Shown piece by piece: positions 25,785 through 36,319 of a stretch of 64,000 bases of DNA. The notes beneath the pieces were generated by a model. The model was not told where the DNA came from and did no database searches. It worked only from the letters and a program-made list of their open reading frames with translations. The DNA comes from JAVBLW01 sp031553215. GTDB lineage: Bacteria > Bacillota_I > Bacilli_A > Acholeplasmatales > Anaeroplasmataceae. The first letter of the stretch is position 1; the number at the start of each line of letters is the position of its first letter. The position numbers were made by a program, and so were the translations under genes. The stretch is from assembly GCA_031553215.1 (NCBI GenBank), contig JAVBLW010000011.1, forward strand, positions 7,626-71,625. The letters are read 5' to 3'.

Positions 25785-27280
25785 AATATATCGCAGCCAT
25801 ATATGCAAGATTTTCAGCCGATGATGACGCTAAAGAAGATGGTATCTCAAGAAGTATTACCAATCAAATTAAATATCTTACAAAGCACCTACAAGATAAT
25901 AATATTGCTTTATATGAAACTTATTACGACCATCAACAAACAGGAACCAACATGAATAGACCTGGACTCCAGCTTATGTTTAAGGACATGGAAAAAGGTC
26001 TCTTCAATACCATTATTGTAAAAGACTTATCAAGGTTTTCAAGAAACTATATAGAAGCAGGACAATACCTTGAACAAGTATTCCCAAGCCAAAACATTAG
26101 ATTTATCTCAGTTAATGATAATTACGATAGTATTAATGGTGAAGAAGACTCTTTAGTCTTTAGAAACTACTTTAATACGTTATACTCAAAAGATATTCAA
26201 AAGAAAATACATCGATCATTTAAGGATAGAGTAGATAAAAAATATCTAGTATCAACTCCGATTTATGGTTATATAAAGGACAAAGATAAAAATATAATTA
26301 TTGATGAAGACGCAGCTAAGATAGTTAGATATATCTTTGATAGTTATATTGATGGTAAAACAATTCTACAAATCGCTAGATCACTAGAAAACCAAAAGGT
26401 ATACAATGCTAGTGCTCATAAGCACTATGACCTTAGAATGAAAATAAGTCCACTATTCCTAAAAAGAATAGAAGAAAATCCCTATCATTGGGATACAACT
26501 GTGGTTAAGAGAATGCTCCAAAACTATGAATATTGTGGGCATGCTAAAAACTTGACTTGGTCTAAAAATCCTAAAACTTCAAAAGAAACAAATATTATTG
26601 TAAAGAATACCCACCCAGCAATTATAAGTGAAGAAACATTTAATAAGATACCTAAATCACTAGATAAAAACTCAAAAGAAAGAACATATCAAAACTATTT
26701 TCCAAGGATGATAAAATGTGCAATTCACAAGAACTCACTAACTTTTAGAAAAATATCTGGTAATATAGGCTATGCATATCGTTGTGATGAATGTAAAGGT
26801 GTAGCAAAATATATAAAATTAAATGACCTTATAGAACTACTATATCAAGACTCAATAAACTTAATTCAAGAAATTATCCTTGATAAAGATAAAGTCCTAA
26901 AACATCTAACTAGCAGAATAGCAATTAATAATGATTACTCTAAATTGCAAGCTACTCTTGATAAAGAAAATAACAAAGTAAAAGTATTATTTGAGAACAT
27001 GATATCAAATAAGATTTCTAAAGAAGAATATAATGTAACACTTCAAATACATAAACAAAACATAAATGAATTAACAAAGAAGTTAGATGAATTAAGGTAT
27101 CAAAAAATTGATTTAGAATTACTTAAACAAAACTATGAGACATTTATAACTAATCTTAATATAGAAGATATCTTCAACTTAGATAAAGTCCAATTAATTA
27201 AAAAGATAATAAAGAATGTCTTTATAGATTTCGGCAAGAAACCACTAAAAATTACCATAAAATACATATTTGATAACTAG
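25781..27280 (+). CDS. Large serine recombinase 2
   Basis: 499 residues. The catalytic serine is in YARFSADDD (about residue 10), then QQTGTNMNRPG, KDLSRFSRNY, a recombinase domain, a Cys-rich zinc segment (IKCAIHKN, then RCDECKG) and a C-terminal coiled coil. It starts by ATGA overlap with recombinase 1. From about residue 40 onward it is nearly identical to the truncated copy at 34889-36319. The 3' end, terminator and following extended -10 promoter are also shared with that copy, which makes it the left frame of the defence-cassette slot. Confidence 0.9.
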   Translation: MKYIAAIYARFSADDDAKEDGISRSITNQIKYLTKHLQDNNIALYETYYDHQQTGTNMNRPGLQLMFKDMEKGLFNTIIVKDLSRFSRNYIEAGQYLEQVFPSQNIRFISVNDNYDSINGEEDSLVFRNYFNTLYSKDIQKKIHRSFKDRVDKKYLVSTPIYGYIKDKDKNIIIDEDAAKIVRYIFDSYIDGKTILQIARSLENQKVYNASAHKHYDLRMKISPLFLKRIEENPYHWDTTVVKRMLQNYEYCGHAKNLTWSKNPKTSKETNIIVKNTHPAIISEETFNKIPKSLDKNSKERTYQNYFPRMIKCAIHKNSLTFRKISGNIGYAYRCDECKGVAKYIKLNDLIELLYQDSINLIQEIILDKDKVLKHLTSRIAINNDYSKLQATLDKENNKVKVLFENMISNKISKEEYNVTLQIHKQNINELTKKLDELRYQKIDLELLKQNYETFITNLNIEDIFNLDKVQLIKKIIKNVFIDFGKKPLKITIKYIFDN

Positions 27281-27313
27281 CACCTTACAATAAAGGTGTT
27301 TTTTTGATATAAT
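27281..27313 (+). promoter_or_regulatory. Terminator plus extended -10 promoter, left frame of cassette 1
   Basis: CACCTT...AAGGTG and seven T form the recombinase terminator. The T-run leads straight into TGATATAAT (27305-27313), an extended -10 promoter for the cassette. The same block, with two differences, lies at 36320-36352. Confidence 0.7.
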
Positions 27314-27347
27314 ATTATTTAAAGTAGTAAACGAGGAGGGGATATTA

Positions 27348-28625
27348 GTGGGCAGTAGAGAAGCAAATAGCACTATTAAAGGTTTTATGTATCAAATGTT
27401 AAAGTCTTTTTACGAAATTTTAAATTTAACAGATGATGCAACTTTGCAACTTGAGGGAGTAATTGAAGATATAGATATAACCACTGCAATGTCAACAAGC
27501 GCGATACAATGCAAATATTATGAAAGTCAAGATTATAGTATTTCGAAAGTTGCACCAGCAATTCTTGAAATGTATTCTAATTATTGTTATAGTCAGCCAT
27601 TAGGAAAAGATATAAAGTATAAATTGTATGCATATTTTGGAAGTCAAAATCAAAATATACAAATTGATGAAATAAAGCAGTTTATCCTTGATACTAAAAA
27701 CAAAGATATTATTATAAAATATCTATCAAAAATTTTTATTATTGATGATATTGATATAGTAAAATTGATTGAAAAATCTAAAAAAACTGAAGATGATAAG
27801 ACTGAAATAAAAAAATATATTGAAAAAAATAAAAGCGTATTAAAATTTAAATATGATTTAAAAGATTTTTGGAATGTTTTTGAATATGAAGAAGCGGTTG
27901 AATATGACAAACTAAAAGCGAATATAATTAATGAATTAGAATTATTGTACGGTCCTGAAATTGCAGAAAATTTATATTTTGGTAATGGGATATCGTTAAT
28001 TGCAAACTATTCCACTTTTAGTGATGCTGAAAAAAGAATAATAGATAAAAAAACTTTTTTTGAATTACTAAATAAGCAAAAAAGCATTTTGTTTACTAGA
28101 TGGGCCAAATATTTATATGACTATAAGGTAATGGTAAAAAATAAAAAAAGTAGTATGAGAAGTAAAATGAATTTTAATTCCAGTGTTAGACTAATATATT
28201 TCTCAAAGCAATTTTTAAATAACAATTCTAATCAAATATTACCATTTTTAATTTCGTATATCGACAAGTTTAATACTAAAAAAAGTTTGAATAAACCACC
28301 AATAGTTATTTTTGAAGAATCTGACAATTTATTGAATGAAATTGTTTATAATTTATTTGGAAGAGGCATTTATTGTAATGTTGGAATCGTATGTAATATA
28401 TTTGATTCGGAAATGTTTATTACTAATAAGGGTGTTAGTGCTGATTTTAAGATTAAATTAACAACTAATTCTAATGCTAATAATGAAATTGTGAACAAGA
28501 TGAATATTGATCAAGCGTATTATGTCGGGAATTTTTCTTCTCCAGTATATGATATAAATAATTGTGAAATTGAAATTTTGGATTTAGAAAATATAATTGA
28601 TTTAAGAACTGTATTTTCATTATAA
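27348..28625 (+). CDS. Nuclease-like partner of HerA, DUF4297 type
   Basis: 425 residues, GTG start behind GAGGAGGGG. The N-terminus has the STIKGFMYQ motif and then LEGVIEDIDI followed by AIQCKYYE, giving a Glu...Asp...Gln-x-Lys pattern of PD-(D/E)XK nucleases as in DUF4297/Cap4-type effectors. The rest (about 110-425) is unassigned. It is followed 13 bases later by a HerA ATPase. DUF4297-HerA pairs are known antiphage systems in which the nuclease and the HerA hexamer form one complex. The match to DUF4297 itself is by pattern; a related nuclease family is possible. Confidence 0.65.
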   Translation: MGSREANSTIKGFMYQMLKSFYEILNLTDDATLQLEGVIEDIDITTAMSTSAIQCKYYESQDYSISKVAPAILEMYSNYCYSQPLGKDIKYKLYAYFGSQNQNIQIDEIKQFILDTKNKDIIIKYLSKIFIIDDIDIVKLIEKSKKTEDDKTEIKKYIEKNKSVLKFKYDLKDFWNVFEYEEAVEYDKLKANIINELELLYGPEIAENLYFGNGISLIANYSTFSDAEKRIIDKKTFFELLNKQKSILFTRWAKYLYDYKVMVKNKKSSMRSKMNFNSSVRLIYFSKQFLNNNSNQILPFLISYIDKFNTKKSLNKPPIVIFEESDNLLNEIVYNLFGRGIYCNVGIVCNIFDSEMFITNKGVSADFKIKLTTNSNANNEIVNKMNIDQAYYVGNFSSPVYDINNCEIEILDLENIIDLRTVFSL

Positions 28626-28638
28626 TAGGAGGTAAATT

Positions 28639-30408
28639 ATGATAAGAATAGGAACAGTATTTAGTAGTTCTCCAAGTGAAATAATTTGTACAATTGATTC
28701 AATAGAAGCTTTTGAGCAAAACAAAGAAAAAATACATATTGGCAGGTATTTGTCTATATCAGATGGAAATTTGGATTGCATTTTGGGAGTTATTCAAAAT
28801 ATAAACTCGAATGAAACACAAACTGGGACTATAAGGTATGCAATATCAATTGCACCAATAGGAACATATAAGATACTGGAAAATGATGAAATGAATTTTA
28901 AACAAGGCAGTGTAAATTTACCTTCTCCCACAGAAACAGTATCAATACCAAATGATTCTCTTATAAATGAGATATTTAATAATAATAAAAGTTTTTCTTT
29001 TCCTATGGGGAAATTGATTTCTAATCCCAATATTAATTATTTTCTGAATGGGAATAAGCTTTTTTCAAAGCATTTAGCAATAGTTGGATCTACTGGTTCT
29101 GGTAAATCTTGCACAGTTGCAAAAGTCTTACAAGAAATATTTAATATAAAAGGAGGAAAATACCTTGATAATAATTTGAAAAATTCACATATAATAATGT
29201 TTGATGTACATAGTGAATATAAAAATGCATTTACACTTGATGATAAAGAGGGATTTGTATTAAATTGTTTAGATGTTGAGAAACTTGCTTTACCATATTG
29301 GCTAATGAATTCTGAAGAGCTTGAGGCTCTATTTATTGAAAGTAATGAGGCTAACTCATACAATCAAAAATCTCAATTTAAAAAAGCTGTAATTTTAAGT
29401 AAAGAAAAAAACAATCCTACTTTAGAAAATATTACTTATGATACGCCTGTATATTTTGATATTAATGAAGTTTATAATTATATTTATAATTTGAATAATG
29501 AGGTAATAAATAAAATAGCAGGGAAAGAACAAAAACCTAAAAAAGTTGATGGAACATTGGTAGATGATCCTAACGTTACCTATTTATCTGAGAAGATATC
29601 GTTTGCAGTAAGTACTACGTCTAAGGACGAAAAGGCAACTAATGGGCCATACAATGGTGACTTTGAAAGATTTTTAACTAGATTAGAAACAAAATTAGCA
29701 GATAAAAGATTAAAGTTTATTATAAATCCAACTAAAGATTCTGGTGAAAGCTATTTAACCGATGATTTCAATTATTTATTACAACAATTTTTAGGGTATT
29801 TCGTAAAAAGTAATATAACTATATTAGATTTGAGTGGTATTCCTTTCGAAGTTTTAAGCATCGTTGTCAGTTTATTAAGTAGAATAATTTTTGATTTTTC
29901 CTTTCATTATTCAAAATTAATGAATGAAAAAAAATTATTAAATGACATACCGTTTTTATTAGTTTGTGAAGAAGCTCATAATTATGTGCCTAGAATTGAT
30001 ACAGCTGAATATTATGCTTCCAAAAAATCTATTGAGAGGATTGCAAAAGAAGGAAGAAAATATGGATTAGCTTTAATGATTGTTAGTCAAAGACCAGCCG
30101 AAGTATCAGAGACTATTTTATCCCAATGCAATAATTATATAGTTTTAAAATTAACTAATATTAATGATCAAAATTTTATTAAAAGACTATTACCCGATAA
30201 TAATGAATTGCTAGTTAGTTCATTGCCTACATTTTCAGCTGGTGAAGCATTAATAGTTGGAGATGCTACACCGTTACCAGCAATTGTTAAATTAGAAATG
30301 CCAAATCCAACACCTAATTCAAATACTATAAATGTATATGACGAATGGAAAAAAGATTGGATTGATATTGATTTTGATACAGTTATAAAGCGTTGGAAAA
30401 AAGAGTAG
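28639..30408 (+). CDS. HerA-type ATPase (cassette 1)
   Basis: 589 residues. A short N-terminal HAS-barrel-like domain (about 1-90) precedes the ATPase core with Walker A GSTGSGKS (150-157), FDVHSEYKNAF and Walker B LLVCEEAH (Glu444-Glu445). Then come RIAKEGRKYGLAL and ISQRPAEVSETILSQCNN, all typical of HerA/FtsK-like hexameric translocases. It is encoded right after the nuclease-like gene. The second HerA in the window (37513-39390) shares this layout but is clearly divergent, so the two are not a recent copy. Confidence 0.88.
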   Translation: MIRIGTVFSSSPSEIICTIDSIEAFEQNKEKIHIGRYLSISDGNLDCILGVIQNINSNETQTGTIRYAISIAPIGTYKILENDEMNFKQGSVNLPSPTETVSIPNDSLINEIFNNNKSFSFPMGKLISNPNINYFLNGNKLFSKHLAIVGSTGSGKSCTVAKVLQEIFNIKGGKYLDNNLKNSHIIMFDVHSEYKNAFTLDDKEGFVLNCLDVEKLALPYWLMNSEELEALFIESNEANSYNQKSQFKKAVILSKEKNNPTLENITYDTPVYFDINEVYNYIYNLNNEVINKIAGKEQKPKKVDGTLVDDPNVTYLSEKISFAVSTTSKDEKATNGPYNGDFERFLTRLETKLADKRLKFIINPTKDSGESYLTDDFNYLLQQFLGYFVKSNITILDLSGIPFEVLSIVVSLLSRIIFDFSFHYSKLMNEKKLLNDIPFLLVCEEAHNYVPRIDTAEYYASKKSIERIAKEGRKYGLALMIVSQRPAEVSETILSQCNNYIVLKLTNINDQNFIKRLLPDNNELLVSSLPTFSAGEALIVGDATPLPAIVKLEMPNPTPNSNTINVYDEWKKDWIDIDFDTVIKRWKKE

Positions 30409-30440
30409 TATAAAGTTAAAATCCAGTAGATTCTTATTGT

Positions 30441-30583
30441 TTTGCCCTTCCATTGACGAAACACATATTTCGAACGTAATTCAAAAATTAGGGGTATCTA
30501 GTAGAACCAGCGCGATATTAGAATTACTTAGATTAGAGATAATAAAATTACAGTGAGACCTTGTTGGTTTTGCTGTTTTTTTA
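30441..30583 (+). repeat. 143-bp repeat with luxR 3' fragment, copy 1
   Basis: Nearly identical (two base differences seen) to 39720-39862. It encodes, at 30443-30556, the last 37 residues of a LuxR-type helix-turn-helix protein (HISNVIQKLGVSSRTSAI, then LELLRLEIIKLQ and TGA) with no start. ACAG/CTGT and ACC/GGT stems and a T-run make a terminator at its end. It forms the right frame of the first HerA cassette. Confidence 0.8.
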
Positions 30584-30996
30584 TAATATATAGTAACTCT
30601 ATTATGTAATATAAAACTTGATTTTTATCGATATTTGTTATATTATAATGAAGCACAGCGCAAAAACTTAGGGGTGTATAAACCTTCGTTGTGCAAAACC
30701 ATAGGAATACACCCTCTGAAAAATTATTCACATATTTATTGATATGTGATTTTTTTTATGTTATATTTTAATTGCACAACGAAGGTAACCACGATTTGGT
30801 TCCACCCCAAAAAGGTTTATTATCATTTGATATTAAGTCTGAGTAGGTTTGTATTCCTATAGGTATAAAATAAATGTACTTATAATTTTATTTGAGAACT
30901 AATTTTAATATTTTTTAGCGCGCAAAAACTAGTTTTTTTAATGTTATTATTTTATGTTTATTTAATTTATTTTTATATTATTAGGAGGAAAATAAA
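30557..30996. ncRNA. Structured non-coding region before the SF1 helicase, candidate pseudoknot RNA
   Basis: No gene. A TATAAT (30644-30649) is followed by GCACA (30653-30657) pairing with TGTGC (30690-30694). Between these arms lies GGGTGTAT, which can pair with ATACACCC near 30708, giving an H-type pseudoknot. A hairpin CACATAT-6-ATATGTG with eight T (30729-30758) would end a transcript of about 100 bases. Farther on, TTGCACAACGAAGGT (30772-30786) is the exact complement of 30682-30696, and TGTATTCCTAT (30850-30860) is the complement of 30701-30711. The motif GCGCAAAAACT occurs at 30658 and near 30920. The helicase has AGGAGG just before its ATG. Confidence 0.45.
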
Positions 30997-33504
30997 ATGG
31001 ATATTAAATTAAAAATTTCTTATCATGATGATTTTTCAATTGAAAACAAAGATATCATTGATCAGATTAAAAGAATGGGAAGAAAACAAATTAAGATTAC
31101 AACCAATGAATTGAAAATTTCATATGATAGAAAAGATGCAAGACGAATTCGTTCAATTGATGGATTGAAATTTATTTATCAATTAGCAAATGGAAAAGGT
31201 TGTATGATACTTATTGGCAATTTAGGATGCTCTTTTAGAGGAGACTTTAAGGGAGAGTTTTTTGTTAAGAGAATAGTAACAGAACCTAACTCTGTATTTG
31301 ATATCATAAAGGGTGTTGAAGCTTTTATTGACTTTTCAAACCCATTTGAAGCTATAAGTAATGATTATTTATACAACGAATTAGAAAATCTTAAAGATGA
31401 TTCGAATTTAGTTTATAATATTGGACAATTTGAAGAATTCATGGATTTGTTCGAGTTTTACAAAAAAATATCAAATGAGTTAAGTAATAATGTTACATTT
31501 GAGATAAATGAGATATCAAAGGAATATTGTTATGTTTCTATTGATGAAAAAAACTTTAAGTCAGAATATAAAGAAGAAGTTAGAAATCAAGATGATATTT
31601 TAATGGGCTATCGATTTGATTCATATCAATATGAACAATTATCAAATGATGTAAAAGATAACGTCTCATTTTTAGTAGATATTGAAATTAACGGAAATAG
31701 TGATATTTTAAGAAAAATTAAATCAATAGGGATGGATAAACTATATCTAAGTAACGTTAGTACTATAACCGAAAAAGACATTCATCAATTGGTTCAAGTA
31801 CAAGTTATAAATATAGTTCAAAAGAAAGATAAAATAATTATTTCAGGTGAATTAAAGTCTAATAATGCAAGCGAATATACATATCTGAACTTGTATGATA
31901 TGGGACAAAAAATAAAAGTAGAATCAATAGATAACTCCTTGAGATTAATTAATCAAGGAGCCACTAGTTCTGCAAGCGAACTTTTGAGATATATAATTGG
32001 TGATGACAAAATGCCTAATGTTGCAAGAAGGACTAGTCAAGTAAAGGAAAAGTACATGACAGGACTTAATGAATCGCAAAGACAAGCCTTTTTGATGTCA
32101 GTTGATAATTCGCCAGTTAGTCTAATAAAAGGACCTCCAGGAACAGGGAAAACTCATGTAATTAATGCTATTGTTCAATATATAACTAAAGAACTTGATG
32201 AAAAAGTAATAATATCGTCTCAAACACATATTGCTATAGACAATGTATTAGATAAACTAATGAGCAACTATGATGTAATTATTCCAAATAGAATTACAAA
32301 TAGAAGAAATAAATATAGCAGTGAAGAAATCGATAAAACGCTATATAAAACTTGGGGATCTAAATTTCAAGAACATAATAAATTAGCAAGCAATACTAAA
32401 TTATCATCTAAAGTAGGAAAATCAATGGAAGGATTCAACGGAGAGAAAAAATTTATTTATTCAGAAATGACTAGTAAATCTGATTTTGCTGTAATTGGTG
32501 CAACAACTACAACAAGTACAATTGCAGGTAAAAAGGGATTAGAAGTTTTAAAAGGATATAATTGGTTAATCATTGATGAAGTATCAAAATGTCCTATAAC
32601 TGAAGTTCTTAGATATTTACCATATGTTGAAAAAATAATCATGGTAGGAGATGATTATCAACTTGCCCCATTACTTGAATTCAATAAAGAGGATGTACAA
32701 GGACTTCCATCATTTGATGATGATAAGTTTGAAAAACTTAAAGCAATGTATGAAAATTCTGTATTTGCTAAGACATTAGAAAAAGCAAAAAAATGTAATA
32801 GAGTTGTACAATTAAACGAAAACTACCGCTCTGTTAAAAATGTTTTGTCGTTATATAATGTTTTTTATGGTGGAGAACTTATCGGAAGACGAGAAGAAAT
32901 TAAGCCCAATAAAGTCCAAATTAATTCTGAAATTTTAAATAACGACAAAGACATTTTCTTTGTTGAGGTTTTAAATGGTAAGGAAGTTATTGAGGGAACT
33001 TCAAGATATAACGTTGAAGAATTATCAGCAACAGCTGACATATTAAAGAGATTGATTGAAGAAACTGTTGATTCATCTAAAGTAAGTGTTGCAGCAATAT
33101 TTCCATATGGTGCACAAATTAATAAATTTCAAAAAGACAATAATGACTTGATAAATCAAGCAAAAAAAGTTTTCAAGTCTTTTGAAATTGATACCGTTGA
33201 TGCGTTTCAAGGTAAAGAGGCTGATATCGTCTTATGTAATACTGTTGTCGCTGATTCAACAAAACGTAATTTCTTAAATGATTTTAGACGAATAAATGTT
33301 TCTATGTCTAGAGCTAAAGACAAACTAATTGTGTTTGGAAATAGAGGAGTACTATCAAAAATTGAAATGAGCGTTTTAGGATCACCCAAACAAAAATTCT
33401 TTAAAGATATTATTGATTATATTCAAATTAATGGAAAGATAATTACTTATAATGGAGGTATTTCTAATGAAACTAGAAGCAAGAATATCATTAACTTTGC
33501 CTAG
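30997..33504 (+). CDS. Superfamily 1 helicase, UPF1/DNA2-like
   Basis: 835 residues. An N-terminal region of about 350 residues without recognised domains is followed by an SF1B-type core. It has Walker A GPPGTGKTH (379-387), SSQTHIAIDNVL (Ia), WLIIDEVSKCP (motif II), MVGDDYQLAPL (III), LNENYRSV (IV), DTVDAFQGKEADIVLCNTV (V) and RRINVSMSRAKDKLIVFG (VI). This is the AAA_11/AAA_12 arrangement of UPF1-like and DNA2-like helicases, acting on RNA or DNA. It is followed without a gap by an unknown gene whose ribosome site lies inside its end. Large SF1 helicases with an unknown partner are common in defence islands, which fits the surroundings. Confidence 0.8.
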   Translation: MDIKLKISYHDDFSIENKDIIDQIKRMGRKQIKITTNELKISYDRKDARRIRSIDGLKFIYQLANGKGCMILIGNLGCSFRGDFKGEFFVKRIVTEPNSVFDIIKGVEAFIDFSNPFEAISNDYLYNELENLKDDSNLVYNIGQFEEFMDLFEFYKKISNELSNNVTFEINEISKEYCYVSIDEKNFKSEYKEEVRNQDDILMGYRFDSYQYEQLSNDVKDNVSFLVDIEINGNSDILRKIKSIGMDKLYLSNVSTITEKDIHQLVQVQVINIVQKKDKIIISGELKSNNASEYTYLNLYDMGQKIKVESIDNSLRLINQGATSSASELLRYIIGDDKMPNVARRTSQVKEKYMTGLNESQRQAFLMSVDNSPVSLIKGPPGTGKTHVINAIVQYITKELDEKVIISSQTHIAIDNVLDKLMSNYDVIIPNRITNRRNKYSSEEIDKTLYKTWGSKFQEHNKLASNTKLSSKVGKSMEGFNGEKKFIYSEMTSKSDFAVIGATTTTSTIAGKKGLEVLKGYNWLIIDEVSKCPITEVLRYLPYVEKIIMVGDDYQLAPLLEFNKEDVQGLPSFDDDKFEKLKAMYENSVFAKTLEKAKKCNRVVQLNENYRSVKNVLSLYNVFYGGELIGRREEIKPNKVQINSEILNNDKDIFFVEVLNGKEVIEGTSRYNVEELSATADILKRLIEETVDSSKVSVAAIFPYGAQINKFQKDNNDLINQAKKVFKSFEIDTVDAFQGKEADIVLCNTVVADSTKRNFLNDFRRINVSMSRAKDKLIVFGNRGVLSKIEMSVLGSPKQKFFKDIIDYIQINGKIITYNGGISNETRSKNIINFA

Positions 33505-34888
33505 TAGTAACTGTTCTATTAAAATTTCATATAACACATATGAAAAAGCTACGTATGACCAATATTTAGCTGCATCAATAGTTGCTAATGCTAATAGTAA
33601 ATCTAGCGCAGAAACTTATATTAACGATATTACTGGCAAAGGAAGTTTAAATGAACACTTTAAAAAACTTGTAGAGAGTACATCTGTTCTTTCAAAAGAA
33701 GTATTAAATAAGATACTTGAAAACTCAGTTTATCCTATTACAAAGATTGATACATTTAGATATGAATATTTCCCTTTGTTTGAGATATCTATTTATAATA
33801 AAAAAGTAATTAAAGGAGATATATCAAAATATAGTCATATAGAACTTCAAAAATTATTTATGTTTAGCTATGATATAGTTGATGTTAAATCTGAGTTGCA
33901 AGCAGCAAAGGATAAATCAAATGTCTACTTAGTAAAATTCACTGATGGAGATATCGAATTTCAATTATGCAATGAATGGTTGGAGATGAGTGGAGAAATA
34001 TTTGAAAACTCTTGCAAGATTGATATTAATGATATTGGGAAATATCATGGCAAAATCCATTTTGAAGGTACTGGTGATGGCTGGATTATACTTAATAATG
34101 GAGCTTTAAATAATCTTTTATCGAGTTCTAATTATTTATATGACATAGAAGGTAATCATATATCTATAAACGAGAATTATTTAAAATACACTGAATTAAT
34201 TAAAGCATTTGGATTGTATTTCTATAGAGAAACAAAATACGAATACATTATATCAAATAGCAATCTTTGTTTAGAAGTTATAAAGCATTTATTTAAAACC
34301 AACAGTATAAATGAAATAAAGACTAAGACAATTTTAAAGATTATATCTGTTGTAGATGTTCTTACACAACAATTAGTAATTAACTTTATACTAGATAGAA
34401 AAGACTCAAAGGATATTACAACAAAAGGACTAGAATTACTTAACAATGGACTTGAAATTGGTTGGAATGAAAGAGCTTTATTGTCAATGAAACAACTCTC
34501 AAATAATCTTAATTTGTTTTATAAAATCAATCCTAAATTAGGTTATACAGATTTAGAGGTTTCAACTATTGATAATGATTTATTATCTAATGATGATTTA
34601 AAACGTAAGAAACTCTACCTAGAAAATAGGAAAAATATTATTAACGAGTGCAATAGAATAATGGGTGAAATTGTAAATAGTGGAATACGTGAAAAAATGA
34701 AAAAATTAAAAGCCTCAGAACTAACAAAGCGATTTACAAGCAATTTAAATAAAATGCTTGCTCATAAGAAAGACGACATCACAAATTATGATGATGAAGA
34801 ACTCTCTAATTATTATGGCAAGATTAAAAATCTTTTTAATGATTATCAAAAGGTATCAAAAGAACTTTATTTAGTTGATAATAAATAA
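33467..34888 (+). CDS. Unknown partner of the SF1 helicase
   Basis: 473 residues from ATG 33467, chosen because GGAGG (33454-33459 region) lies 8 bases upstream; an ATG at 33452 would start before it. It overlaps the helicase end by 38 bases, so the two are coupled. Soluble, mixed alpha/beta in the first 270 residues, then helical with a coiled-coil end. There is no nuclease, protease or NAD motif that I can identify. The stop is directly followed, in the same frame, by the truncated recombinase copy, which marks the right edge of this insertion. Confidence 0.65.
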   Translation: MKLEARISLTLPSSNCSIKISYNTYEKATYDQYLAASIVANANSKSSAETYINDITGKGSLNEHFKKLVESTSVLSKEVLNKILENSVYPITKIDTFRYEYFPLFEISIYNKKVIKGDISKYSHIELQKLFMFSYDIVDVKSELQAAKDKSNVYLVKFTDGDIEFQLCNEWLEMSGEIFENSCKIDINDIGKYHGKIHFEGTGDGWIILNNGALNNLLSSSNYLYDIEGNHISINENYLKYTELIKAFGLYFYRETKYEYIISNSNLCLEVIKHLFKTNSINEIKTKTILKIISVVDVLTQQLVINFILDRKDSKDITTKGLELLNNGLEIGWNERALLSMKQLSNNLNLFYKINPKLGYTDLEVSTIDNDLLSNDDLKRKKLYLENRKNIINECNRIMGEIVNSGIREKMKKLKASELTKRFTSNLNKMLAHKKDDITNYDDEELSNYYGKIKNLFNDYQKVSKELYLVDNK

Positions 34889-36319
34889 CTTTCAGCCATC
34901 AATCAATTAAAACACTTAACTAACTATGATAAGGACAATGATATAGTAATCTATGAAACTTATTACGACCATCAACAAACAGGAACAAACATGAATAGAC
35001 CTGGACTCCAACTTATGTTTAAAGACATGGAAAAAGGTCTAGTCAATACTATTATTGTTAAAGACTTATCAAGATTTTCAAGAAACTACATAGAAGCAGG
35101 CCAATACTTAGAACAAGTATTCCCAAGCAGGAACATCAGATTTATTTCAGTAGGTGATAACTATGATAGTATTAATGGTGAAGAAGACTTTTTAGTCTTT
35201 AGAAACTACTTCAATACATTATATTCAAAAGATATCCAAAAGAAAATTCATCGTTTATTTAAGGATAGAGTAGATAAGAAATACTTAGTTTCAACTCCTA
35301 TTTATGGTTACATAAAAGATAAAGATAAAAATATAATTATTGATGAAGATGCAGCTAAGATAGTTAGATATATTTTTGATAGTTATATTGAAGGTAAAAC
35401 TATCTTACAAATTGCACGATCATTAGAAAATCAAAAAGTATATAATGCTAGTGCTCATAAGCACTATGACCTTAGAATGAAAATAAGTCCACTATTCCTG
35501 AAAAGAATAGAAGAAAATCCCTATCACTGGGATACTACAGTAGTAAAAAGAATGCTCCAAAATTATGAATACTGTGGTCACGCTAAAAACTTAACATGGT
35601 CTAAAAATCCCAAGACCTCAAAAGAAACAAACATTATAGTTAGAGATACCCACCCAGCAATCATATCAGAAGAAACATTTAATAAGATACCTAAATCACT
35701 AGATAAAAACTCAAAAGAAAGAATCCATCAAAATTACTTCCCAAGAATGATAAAATGTGCAACTCATAAAAACTCATTAATCTACAGAAGAATATCTGGA
35801 AACATAGGTTATGTATATCGCTGTGATGAATGCAAAGGTACATCAAAATACATAAAGATAAACGATCTAATAGAGCTACTATATCAAGACTCAATGAACT
35901 TAATCCAAGAAATAATCTTAGATAAAGATAAGGTACTCAAACACTTAACTGCTAGATTCAAAGTTGATAATGATTACTCTAAATTACAAGCAACACTTGA
36001 TAAGGAAAATAATAAAGTAAAAGTATTATTTGAAAATATGATAACAAATAAAATATCTAAAGAAGATTATAATGCTAATCTTCAAATTCATAAGCAAAAC
36101 ATAAATGAGATAACTAAACAACTAGAAGAAATTAGATATCATAAAATAGACTTAGAATTTCTAAAAGAAAACTATGAATCTTTTATAACTAACCTTAATA
36201 TAGAAGATATCTTTAATCTATATAAAATCCAACTAATTAAAAAGATAATTAAGAATGTATTCATAGATTTCAGCAATAAACCTCTTAAAATCACAATAAA
36301 ATACATCTTTGATAACTAG
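34889..36319 (+). pseudogene. 5'-truncated copy of serine recombinase 2
   Basis: The frame reads NQLKHLTNYDKDNDIVIYE, then YYDHQQTGTN and on to the end, matching recombinase 2 from about its residue 30. The N-terminus with the catalytic serine is gone, because the sequence begins immediately after the stop of the preceding gene. An internal ATG (34991) gives a 442-residue frame. Similarity to 25781-27280 is very high over the whole length, including the downstream terminator. It cannot be a working recombinase. It shows that a second, related element or a duplication stood here before the helicase cassette replaced its left part. Confidence 0.85.

Noticed and set aside
30640..30760. Type III toxin-antitoxin RNA (ToxI-like)
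   Set aside because: A pseudoknot is possible but there are no tandem repeats of it, and no ToxN-sized gene follows.
34991..36319. Third functional serine recombinase
   Set aside because: The catalytic N-terminal part is missing; it is a truncated copy of the gene at 25781-27280.
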